From JADFNO01 sp965369945 (lineage in GTDB: Bacteria > Planctomycetota > Phycisphaerae > Phycisphaerales > SM1A02): a stretch of 5,753 bases of DNA. A model generated the notes under the pieces. It was not told where the DNA came from, searched no databases, and was given only the letters and a program-made list of their open reading frames with translations. Of the stretch, positions 1 to 5,499 are shown piece after piece. The stretch is from positions 1 to 5,753 of the forward strand of contig CBDUST010000287.1 in assembly GCA_965369945.1 (NCBI GenBank), given 5' to 3'. Within the stretch, counting starts at the first letter, position 1; every line of letters begins with the position of its first letter. Made by a program: the position numbers and the translations under genes.

Positions 1-227
1 CCAACCTCGAAGACAAGATCAAGGAAGATGACAAGGATGCGATCGAAGCCGCACTCAAACAACTCAGCGAGGTTTCGATCGCGCTCGGCAAGGCTGTGTA
101 TGAAGCGACGGCCGCGAACGTCGGCTCGACAGATGCTGGTGGGGCCGACGGAGCCGACGATCAAGGCGAATCCAAGCCCGCCGACGACATCATCGACGCC
201 GAGTACGAAGTGAAGGACGACAAGTAA
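1..227 (+). CDS. dnaK: Chaperone protein DnaK (Hsp70), C-terminal 74 residues only
   Basis: The reading frame is open from the window edge (first whole codon at 3) to TAA at 225-227. The visible part begins with a charged helical segment (NLEDKIKEDDKDAIEAALKQ) that matches the end of the Hsp70 helical lid. A low-complexity Gly/Ala/Asp linker follows (about residues 40-60 of the fragment), then the acidic tail DDIIDAEYEVKDDK. That tail is a hallmark of bacterial DnaK and is close to the EEVD-like tail used in co-chaperone contacts. DnaK is a cytoplasmic ATP-dependent chaperone working with DnaJ and GrpE. The ATPase and substrate-binding domains lie upstream of the window. No dnaJ or grpE follows; the next gene is convergent. 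The identification rests on the tail and lid pattern alone, but these are distinctive. Confidence 0.93.
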   Translation, partial: NLEDKIKEDDKDAIEAALKQLSEVSIALGKAVYEATAANVGSTDAGGADGADDQGESKPADDIIDAEYEVKDDK

Positions 228-272
228 GCGTCGTCGGTGACCGACACCAGTTTCGTTTGGTAAATACTAAAG

Positions 273-298
273 CCCGGGGATTCCGGTCCCCGGGTTTT
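273..298 (+). terminator. Rho-independent terminator of dnaK, possibly bidirectional
   Basis: A perfect 8-bp GC-rich stem has arms CCCGGGGA at 273-280 and TCCCCGGG at 287-294, around a 6-base loop. It is followed by TTTTCTT and preceded by AAAG. It lies 46 bases after the dnaK stop. Read on the - strand, the hairpin is followed by CTTTAG, a weaker U-tract, and it directly follows the stop of the convergent membrane-protein gene (TAA at 302-300). It can therefore serve both genes. Confidence 0.88.
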
Positions 299-299
299 C

Positions 300-1247
300 T
301 TATTCATCGCTCCTCGTTTGCAGATCGTTTGCCGCTGCGACTATTACAAAATCATCCGGCCTCAAATCTAAATCGTCCTCGGCAAGATCGCTCAAATCGT
401 CCACGAGGCGATCGAATACCTTCCTCGGCGTCTGACCAACCGCTCGGATGACACCAAGATGCAGGGCGTCCCTGTCTGATCCACCGGCCGAGGCGAAAAA
501 TTGGGATACGGTCAAAGGTTCGGAGAGCAAAAACCCATATCGAGCAGGGTGTGGAATGTCGCCATCGACCTGGATGAAACCGATCGACGAGCGGCTGGGC
601 GACGTCGTGATCGTTACCAAATCCTCTGCCGCAACTGCAAGACCGCGCCCGAGATCTTGGATGGTCGCAAACGATCCCGACCAAATGATCGTCTCTTCCC
701 CGTCTATTTTACGTCTCACGTTGACATCCACCGGTAAGGCATCGAGACCAGCTGAGAACATCAACTGCGACAGCATCAGGCGACCGTCGGGACGGACGGC
801 GTAGACGCCCGGACGACGGATATCGCCAACAATATAAACCACACCTGGGGCGCGGGGCGGCGATCCCGCTACTGTCTTCATGTCCGCAAGATCCGCGCCG
901 ATCGCTTGGAGCACCACGGTGTTGTGCTTCTGTGTGAAATACATCTCGACACTAACGAAGGTTACTGCAAGCAGCACGACGATCGTCAAAATGAAATTGA
1001 TTCGTTGCAACATGATTCGTTCCTCTAGAGCGATGCGTTTGCATTGCGTCTTGATTTTGTTTACATCCCCGAATCGGGTTAGTGCGTCGACTTTGGCCTC
1101 GTCATCCGATTGCCCAGCCTCGACAAGTTCGCGCGTTAGCTGCTGGATGTGAAAAGTCAACTCATCCTCGACTTCCGCGTCGATCTGTTGATCATCACGC
1201 GGATCAGACTTCAGTAGAAAGAACCTGCGCGGCGCCGATTCGGTCAT
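300..1247 (-). CDS. Single-pass membrane protein: HAAS/permease-prefix-like domain, one TM helix, two SLBB-like domains
   Basis: The protein has 315 residues. Residues about 22-70 (with EVEDELTFHIQQLTRELVEA and ALTRFGD) resemble the helical HAAS/permease prefix domain found next to PadR regulators and at the N-terminus of ADOP-type ABC permeases. A hydrophobic helix follows at about 84-103. Basic residues (R71, R77, R82) precede it, so by the positive-inside rule the N-terminus is cytoplasmic and the rest is outside. Residues about 136-215 (VYIVGDIRRPGVYAV, then LSQLMFSAGL, ending EDLVTI) and about 222-305 (FIQVDGDIPHPARYGF, then VSQFFASAGG, ending DDFVIV) each follow the SLBB plan: a beta strand with G-x-[IV]-x-x-P, a helix ending in aGG/aGL, and a closing GD-like strand. 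SLBB domains bind glycans in polysaccharide export proteins and ligands such as vitamin B12 in transcobalamin. There is no lipobox or export pore domain. The start ATG (1247-1245) overlaps the padR stop, so the two are translationally coupled. Function is unknown; I infer a sensor or partner of the PadR protein. Domain calls are by eye. Confidence 0.82.
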   Translation of the reverse strand: MTESAPRRFFLLKSDPRDDQQIDAEVEDELTFHIQQLTRELVEAGQSDDEAKVDALTRFGDVNKIKTQCKRIALEERIMLQRINFILTIVVLLAVTFVSVEMYFTQKHNTVVLQAIGADLADMKTVAGSPPRAPGVVYIVGDIRRPGVYAVRPDGRLMLSQLMFSAGLDALPVDVNVRRKIDGEETIIWSGSFATIQDLGRGLAVAAEDLVTITTSPSRSSIGFIQVDGDIPHPARYGFLLSEPLTVSQFFASAGGSDRDALHLGVIRAVGQTPRKVFDRLVDDLSDLAEDDLDLRPDDFVIVAAANDLQTRSDE

Positions 1248-1612
1248 GCCAAGCCCTTTATGGCTACCTTCCCGGCCGCTCTTGCGCTCATCACCTTGTC
1301 GATCGCTGTGGTAAGCCGCGACCAGTTATTCGTTTCCGTTTTGAGTTTGCTACGACCTTTGCGACTGAGTCGGTAGTATTTGGCGCGTCGGTTCGATTCG
1401 CTATTTCGCCATTCGAATTCGAGACAGCCGCGTTTGGCGAGTCGGTGCAGGGCCGGGTAGAGCGAACCTTCTTCGACGTGCAGGACATCGTCGGAAGTCT
1501 GCTTGATTCGCCGGGCGATGCCGTAGCCGTGGTTGGGCCCGACGGCTAGCGTCTTGAGGATCATCAGCTCCAACGTGCCGGGCAGGAGTTCGGGCGGTTT
1601 CTTGCGTGCCAT
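1244..1612 (-). CDS. PadR family winged-helix transcriptional regulator
   Basis: A 122-residue cytoplasmic DNA-binding protein. The winged-helix core runs from about residue 10 to 90: GTLELMILKTLA, then GPNHGYGIARRI (helix 2), GSLYPALHRLAKRGCLEFEW (recognition helix and first wing strand) and RAKYYRLSRKGR (second wing strand). This is the PadR signature, and the short C-terminal helix after it fits the small PadR subfamily with one dimerisation helix. I start it at ATG 1612-1610 (MARKKPPELL) because GGGAG lies 7 bases upstream. An in-frame ATG at 1624 would add four residues (MGAS), but it overlaps that ribosome site and lies only a few bases from the predicted transcript start. The gene overlaps the next one by ATGA (1247-1244). 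PadR proteins are usually repressors that control their own operon, and the inverted repeat in the promoter (1632-1660) is a likely operator. The inducer is unknown. Confidence 0.93.
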   Translation of the reverse strand: MARKKPPELLPGTLELMILKTLAVGPNHGYGIARRIKQTSDDVLHVEEGSLYPALHRLAKRGCLEFEWRNSESNRRAKYYRLSRKGRSKLKTETNNWSRLTTAIDKVMSARAAGKVAIKGLA

Positions 1613-1631
1613 GCTTGCTCCCATAGATAAT

Positions 1632-1660
1632 CTAGGTGAACAGTAAACCCGTTCCCCTAG
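1632..1660. promoter_or_regulatory. Inverted repeat, likely operator for the PadR regulator
   Basis: The left arm CTAGGTGAAC (1632-1641) and right arm GTTCCCCTAG (1651-1660) are complementary at 9 of 10 positions, with a 9-base spacer (1642-1650). The arm centres are 19 bp apart, close to two helical turns, so both half-sites face the same side of the helix, as suits a dimeric winged-helix repressor. One arm lies between the predicted -35 and -10, and the other overlaps the last bases of the -10 and the predicted transcript start. Bound protein would block RNA polymerase. The arms differ from the ATGT-N8-ACAT site known for some PadR proteins, so the assignment is by position and symmetry. 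Confidence 0.6.
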
Positions 1661-1668
1661 TCGGACAA
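1640..1668 (-). promoter_or_regulatory. Predicted sigma-70-type promoter of the padR operon
   Basis: On the - strand, TTGTCC (1668-1663; 4 of 6 to the -35 consensus) is separated by 17 bases from TACTGT (1645-1640; 3 of 6 to the -10 consensus). Transcription would begin near 1633, about 20 bases before the preferred padR start at 1612. Both hexamers are imperfect. The 17-base spacing and the placement around the inverted repeat are the main support. Confidence 0.45.
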
Positions 1669-1718
1669 GGGGTAGGATGATCTTGAGACTTTGTGGTGGA
1701 ATTGAAGGTGTGAAGAGA

Positions 1719-1739
1719 CCCGGGGACGGGGTCCCCGGG
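1719..1739 (-). terminator. Hairpin terminator of the Bax-inhibitor gene
   Basis: A perfect 9-bp stem has arms CCCGGGGAC (1719-1727) and GTCCCCGGG (1731-1739), around a 3-base loop. It begins 41 bases after the stop codon of the gene ending at 1780. On the - strand it is preceded by AAAG and followed by TCTCTTC, an imperfect U-tract. The stem core is the same as in the dnaK terminator at 273-294, in the matching orientation relative to its gene. Confidence 0.75.
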
Positions 1740-1779
1740 CTTTGGGTGTCTTGGAATGTTGGCGGTGAAGTGTGGCTGG

Positions 1780-2601
1780 TCAGTCACGATTACCCAGCAG
1801 AACGGCGAGGCGGAACGCGAGCTTCACAGCCTCGTAATAGATCCAGGCTAGTGAAACCAGCAGCACGAAACCGCAGTACCACTCCATCTGCTTCGGTGCT
1901 CCGGCGGCAACCTTTTCTTCGATCATTCCGAAGTCGATGATCAGCCACATCGACGCCACGCCGAGGAACAGCACGTTGATGCCCAGCCCGATCATCGGCG
2001 TCCATCCCTCGCCGAAGGCGCTGGACAGACTGACAAAGGGCAACTGCATGCCGAACACGGCGAGCAGCCAGGAGATCAAGTACGTAATCCCGATGCCCAT
2101 CGTGAGCACGCTGACCGTTGCGACGAACCTGCGCGTCGGTCTCAAAATGCGCATTGAGTACAGCGCAAGCATCGAGCCCATAATGCTGACCGTGATGATG
2201 CACGCCTGAAGCGCAAGCCCGCCTGTCGCGGCGATGGCCATACCTTCGAGCATTCGGTCCAGCGCGGCGGTAAGTGCGCCGAGGAAAGTGCCTTCCGCCA
2301 CGGCGTAAATGGGAGCCAACCATCGCGCGTGAGCGGGATTGCCGCGTAGAACCATATACGCACCGAAACATATTCCCATCGATGCCAGGCAACTGATCCA
2401 AACGAACGACATCGATGTGCCGGTGCTGATCAGCCAATATCCACCGGCCCCTGCCGCAACGGCAATGCTGATAAGTAGAGCCGTCTTATTGACGACCCCT
2501 TGGACAGTCGTGATGCTCGCCTGCTCGGCGTACATCTTCTTGCCGTAGTACTCGTCAAATGCGCTGTTGTTGTTCAGAGCCGGGTTTGATGATTGCCACA
2601 T
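1780..2601 (-). CDS. Bax inhibitor-1/YccA family membrane protein (BaxI_1 type)
   Basis: A 273-residue integral inner-membrane protein. After a polar N-terminus with SSNPALNN (residues 4-11) and the TTVQGVVNKTALL segment (31-43) typical of this branch, seven hydrophobic helices can be placed at about 39-59, 65-85, 94-113, 124-148, 157-182, 204-222 and 242-262. Family motifs are APIYAVAEGTFLGA (96-109), IIDFGMIEE (221-229), GAPKQMEWY (234-242) and the last helix LAWIYYEAVKL. In characterised Bax inhibitor-1 homologues, paired acidic residues in the last helices form a pH-sensitive calcium-leak channel. D223 is in a suitable place, and E257 is the nearest acidic residue in the last helix. Bacterial members of this branch have no assigned role. 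I chose ATG 2601-2599 because GGAG lies 9 bases upstream. The frame stays open upstream to TTG 2664, but that start is non-ATG and adds a non-family N-terminus. The gene is monocistronic with its own terminator. Confidence 0.9.
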   Translation of the reverse strand: MWQSSNPALNNNSAFDEYYGKKMYAEQASITTVQGVVNKTALLISIAVAAGAGGYWLISTGTSMSFVWISCLASMGICFGAYMVLRGNPAHARWLAPIYAVAEGTFLGALTAALDRMLEGMAIAATGGLALQACIITVSIMGSMLALYSMRILRPTRRFVATVSVLTMGIGITYLISWLLAVFGMQLPFVSLSSAFGEGWTPMIGLGINVLFLGVASMWLIIDFGMIEEKVAAGAPKQMEWYCGFVLLVSLAWIYYEAVKLAFRLAVLLGNRD

Positions 2602-2719
2602 CGTGAGCGTCTCCGCATACGTGGAACGAGCAGGTCGGTTTGGCAGCACTATATCCTCGGCCAACCGGGGTTTGTAGGGTCAACATCGAATTGGTGCATA
2701 AAGATGGGCAGGACATATC
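2602..2719. promoter_or_regulatory. Divergent intergenic region between the Bax-inhibitor and glycosyltransferase genes
   Basis: These 118 bases must hold the start signals for both divergent genes. Leftward, TATAGT (2653-2648) is a good -10-like hexamer 46 bases before the ATG at 2601, but no -35 lies at a proper distance; TTGACC at 2684-2679 is 25 bases away. GGAG (2613-2610) is the ribosome site of the leftward gene. Rightward, AGGA (2710-2713) is a ribosome site 6 bases before ATG 2720, and CATAAA (2697-2702) is a weak -10 candidate. I see no clear operator palindrome here. Confidence 0.4.
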
Positions 2720-4276
2720 ATGCCGGGCGTGTCAGACCAGCAACACCAGTCAGGTTCGGTGCGGGCCTGTGTGGGCGTCGTGATCGGGGCGATCGCATCG
2801 CTGGCAGCGGTGGTTGTTGCGCTATCGGTGATGCAGATCGATCGCACGCCGAGCATCGAGGCGGGTCAGGCAAATCTGCGGGCGCTGTGGCTGTTTTGGA
2901 TCGCGAGCGGCGCAGCGTGGATCGCACTGACGGCGATGTGGTTGCTGCTTCGCCGCGCACCGGGTCCGCAGAGTCGCGGTAAATTTATAGCTTCAGCGTC
3001 GTTTGTGTTGCTTGTTGCTGTGGCGGCACGGATTGCAGTGCTGATCACGCATGAACCGGCGCTCAGTGACGATGTGTATCGCTACGTTCTTGACGGTCGA
3101 AACCTCGCCCACGGTATCAATCCATATATGTCAGCACCGATGGAGCGGCTCGGGCTTGACGCCGACGCGATCGTCGAACGGCCGCTTGGTGTGTTGATGC
3201 AACAGGGGCGGGAGCTTGTGGATGGCGAGGCCTGGCCGGGCGAGGGAGCACTCTTACCGCTGATCAACAATCCCGAATTGCACACAATCTATCTGCCGAC
3301 GAGTCAGTGGGTGTTCGCAATTTGCGGCGTGATCATTAGCGACCGAGAATCGAATCCGATCGAGAGCACGCGATTGGTTCGCGCCGCGATGACACTGTTT
3401 GATGTTGCAGCGATCGGGTTGATACTTATCGTGCTTCGGCGTTGTGATCGATCAGCATGGTGGGCGGCGCTGTATGCCTGGCACCCACTCCCATTGACCG
3501 AAATTGCGGGATCCGGTCATCAGGATTCGATCGGCGTGGCGCTGCTTTTGTTAGCACTATTTTCGCTCGCCGCGAAGCCGCAAGCGATTTGGCGATGGAC
3601 CATAGGTCTAGCTTTGGCCGCATTGGTCAAGCCGGTCACAATTCCTTTGGCGGCGCTGTTTCTCAAAGGCAGGCCCCCTCGCGCCTGGATCGGAAGCGCT
3701 GCGCTTGGTGCGGTCGTCTGTGCGGCGCTCGCAGGGCCGTTGTGGTTGACCCATAGCGGTGAGCCGTTCTCGAATCTCTCGAAAACCGCCTCGCGCTTCA
3801 GTCAGAAGTGGGCACACTTTGGATCGGTCTACGTACCGACGCTGTGGGTGATGGGCAAGATCGATCCGATTGCGGACGAGGCGATTGAATGGCAGAAGAG
3901 GGAGCGGCACGAGTTGATGGCGCGGGCGATCTGCCTGGCGTTGATCGGCGCAGTAATCGCAGCGGTATTCTTCAGTCGACTCGACATCTGGGCGAGCTGC
4001 CGAGTCGTCTTGCTAGCGATGGTTTTGTTCTCGAGCACCGCGCACCCGTGGTATTTGTTGTGGGCATTAGTGCTGATGCCGCGCGCACCGAGCCCAGCAG
4101 TGTGGATCGCTTCGCTGACGCTGCCGTGGGGTTATGTGCAGTTGGGCGATGTCGTTGACTGGACCGTTCCGACGTGGGTGATGTTCGCCGCGTATGTGCC
4201 AGTGTACCTAGCATTAGTCATTGATTTATGGATGGGGCGGCGGAATGGCTCCGAATCGGGTACGTTGAACCAATGA
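2720..4276 (+). CDS. GT-C fold polytopic membrane glycosyltransferase (GT87/mannosyltransferase-like)
   Basis: A 518-residue inner-membrane protein with about 11-12 hydrophobic helices. The first two are at about 17-37 and 55-76. After the helix ending near 110 comes SDDVYRYVLDGRNLAHGINP (116-135). This matches the first extracytoplasmic loop of GT-C enzymes, where an acidic pair (here D117, D118) is the expected catalytic site. Further family-like segments are NPELHTIYLPTSQWVFA (184-200), YAWHPLPLTEIAGSGHQDS (252-270), LALAALVKPVTIPLAAL (297-313) and STAHPWYLLWALVLMP (439-454). Such enzymes transfer a sugar from a polyprenyl-phosphate donor on the outer face of the membrane. The acceptor and sugar cannot be read from sequence, and no other glycan genes are in the window. 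Start ATG 2720 has AGGA 6 bases upstream. The stop overlaps the next start by ATGA. The family call is by motif; the exact CAZy family is uncertain. Confidence 0.82.
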   Translation: MPGVSDQQHQSGSVRACVGVVIGAIASLAAVVVALSVMQIDRTPSIEAGQANLRALWLFWIASGAAWIALTAMWLLLRRAPGPQSRGKFIASASFVLLVAVAARIAVLITHEPALSDDVYRYVLDGRNLAHGINPYMSAPMERLGLDADAIVERPLGVLMQQGRELVDGEAWPGEGALLPLINNPELHTIYLPTSQWVFAICGVIISDRESNPIESTRLVRAAMTLFDVAAIGLILIVLRRCDRSAWWAALYAWHPLPLTEIAGSGHQDSIGVALLLLALFSLAAKPQAIWRWTIGLALAALVKPVTIPLAALFLKGRPPRAWIGSAALGAVVCAALAGPLWLTHSGEPFSNLSKTASRFSQKWAHFGSVYVPTLWVMGKIDPIADEAIEWQKRERHELMARAICLALIGAVIAAVFFSRLDIWASCRVVLLAMVLFSSTAHPWYLLWALVLMPRAPSPAVWIASLTLPWGYVQLGDVVDWTVPTWVMFAAYVPVYLALVIDLWMGRRNGSESGTLNQ

Positions 4277-5391
4277 ACGTGAGCGAAGTTATAGAAGCGC
4301 TAGAGGCACTCGCCCCGCTGGAGTATGCCGCGGATTGGGACAATGTCGGGTTGTTGGTTGGATCGGCGAGTTGGAGGGCCCAGACGATCCTACTGACCAT
4401 TGATCTGACGGAGGCGGTGCTGCGCGAGGCGATCAGTGCTGAAGTGCAAATGATTGTTTCGTATCACCCGCCGATCTTTGATGCATTGGAGCGCGTAACG
4501 GATGCGGAGCCCAAGCAGCGGATTGTCTTGGAGGCTGCGCGAGCGGGGATCGCGATTTATTCACCACACACTGCGCTTGATGCAGCGCCGGGCGGCGTCA
4601 ACGATTGGCTGGCTGCGGGTCTCGGCAGCGGCGATGTACGAGCGCTCGAAGCCCACGCGGCGCAGCCGGAATCCGAGCAATGCAAGATCGTGACGTTCTG
4701 CCCCGCAGACGCGGTCGAACGGTTGCGCAACACGCTGGCCGCTTCGGGAGCGGGGCGCATCGGCAAGTATCAGCTTTGCTCATTTGAGACGACAGGGACC
4801 GGCACATTTCTCGCAGGCAAGGACACAACACCAGCGGTGGGTCGACGCGGCGCGATTCAGCGCGTCGACGAGGTCCGTTTGGAGATGGTTTGTCCGCGGG
4901 ATTCCCGCGCGCTTGCGGTGACGACGATCAAACAGTTCCATCCATACGAAGAGCCGCCGATCGAAATCTACGAGCTACAACCTCGACCGCAACGAGAAGT
5001 CGGCCAAGGCCGGCGTGTGGTGCTCGATCAGAAGCTTTCTCTTCGCTCACTCGTTCAGCTCATCAAGAAGCGGCTGGGTGTACACCAGCTTCGCGTCGCG
5101 GTGGGCGATCATCCTCCGCGCCGTTATCGCACGATTGGGTTGTGTGCGGGGGCCGGTGGAGCGCTGCGAGCCGAAGCGACGGCCCAAGGGTGTCAAGCCT
5201 TCATCACTGGTGAGATGCGCCATCACGATGTGCTCGCCGCTCAAGCTCTGGGATGCACGATCATCCTTGCCGGTCACACTAACACGGAGCGGGGTTATCT
5301 GCGCGTGCTGCGCAAACGACTTCGCTCCGCGCTTCCGGGAGTGACCGCGACCATCTCGAAAAAGGACGGCGATCCGCTGCGCGTGATGTAA
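4273..5391 (+). CDS. Nif3-like dinuclear metal centre protein with inserted CutA/PII-like domain (YqfO type)
   Basis: A 372-residue cytoplasmic protein in three parts. The N-terminal Nif3 half (1-125) has DWDNVGLLVGS (21-31), SYHPPIFDAL (63-72) and YSPHTALDAAPGGVND (96-111). An inserted CutA/PII-like domain (about 137-238) has CPADAVERLRNTL, ASGAGRIGKYQLCSF, GTGTF and HPYEEPPIEIYEL. The C-terminal Nif3 half (about 245-372) has AFITGEMRHHDVLAAQALG (309-327) and GHTNTERGYL (334-343). Expected ligands of the two-metal site are H65, D103, H335 and E339. The residue before H65, usually His in bacterial members, is Tyr64. Family members form hexameric rings with an internal metal site. They are often labelled GTP cyclohydrolase 1 type 2, but their cellular role is unsettled. 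I start at ATG 4273, which fits the family N-terminus and gives an ATGA overlap with the upstream gene. The in-frame ATG at 4228 would add 15 non-family residues. No strong ribosome site precedes 4273, so translation is probably coupled. Confidence 0.93.
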   Translation: MNVSEVIEALEALAPLEYAADWDNVGLLVGSASWRAQTILLTIDLTEAVLREAISAEVQMIVSYHPPIFDALERVTDAEPKQRIVLEAARAGIAIYSPHTALDAAPGGVNDWLAAGLGSGDVRALEAHAAQPESEQCKIVTFCPADAVERLRNTLAASGAGRIGKYQLCSFETTGTGTFLAGKDTTPAVGRRGAIQRVDEVRLEMVCPRDSRALAVTTIKQFHPYEEPPIEIYELQPRPQREVGQGRRVVLDQKLSLRSLVQLIKKRLGVHQLRVAVGDHPPRRYRTIGLCAGAGGALRAEATAQGCQAFITGEMRHHDVLAAQALGCTIILAGHTNTERGYLRVLRKRLRSALPGVTATISKKDGDPLRVM

Positions 5392-5397
5392 CAGGAG

Positions 5398-5449
5398 TCG
5401 GCGCAGCGCGGTTATATTCGGACCTGCATTCATGCTGTTCCTGCGCCGA
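5398..5449. repeat. 9-bp inverted repeat in the gap after the Nif3 gene
   Basis: TCGGCGCAG (5398-5406) and CTGCGCCGA (5441-5449) are perfectly complementary across 34 bases. The left arm starts 7 bases after the Nif3 stop and the right arm ends just before the possible -10 of the next gene. The loop contains a small GCAT-TC-ATGC palindrome (5426-5435). No U-run follows, so this is not a typical terminator. It may be a folded 3' end or an operator. Confidence 0.4.
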
Positions 5450-5457
5450 TACATAAT
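5429..5457 (+). promoter_or_regulatory. Possible promoter of the Coa1-like gene
   Basis: CATAAT (5452-5457; 5 of 6 to the -10 consensus) has TTCATG (5429-5434; 3 of 6 to the -35 consensus) 17 bases upstream. It would give a leader of about 35 bases before ATG 5500. The -35 is weak, so the call rests on the -10 and the location in an intergenic gap. Confidence 0.35.
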
Positions 5458-5499
5458 AGACTCGAAATGTCGATCTGAATCTACCGGAGGGGGCACGCC

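Noticed and set aside
1082..1549. A 155-codon + strand open frame across the padR/SLBB junction
   Set aside because: It lies antisense to two well-supported genes, has no family-like motif and no ribosome site that I can see; it is a high-GC shadow frame.
1790..2437. A 215-codon - strand open frame inside the Bax-inhibitor gene
   Set aside because: It is Arg/His-rich and out of frame with a protein carrying clear BaxI_1 motifs, so it is a shadow frame.
2602..2664. A 21-residue N-terminal extension of the Bax-inhibitor protein from TTG 2664
   Set aside because: The start is non-ATG, the extension overlaps the likely promoter region (TATAGT at 2653-2648), and the ATG at 2601 has a good ribosome site and fits the family N-terminus.
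2648..2684. TTGACC (2684-2679) and TATAGT (2653-2648) as a leftward promoter pair
   Set aside because: The hexamers look good individually, but the 25-base spacing is too long for a standard sigma-70 promoter.
2672..2702. TTGTAG and CATAAA as a rightward promoter for the glycosyltransferase gene
   Set aside because: The 19-base spacing is long and both hexamers are weak, so I did not list it as a promoter.
4228..4272. An upstream ATG start for the Nif3 protein at 4228
   Set aside because: It would overlap the glycosyltransferase gene by 49 bases and add 15 residues not seen at the start of this family; ATG 4273 gives the usual N-terminus and an ATGA overlap.
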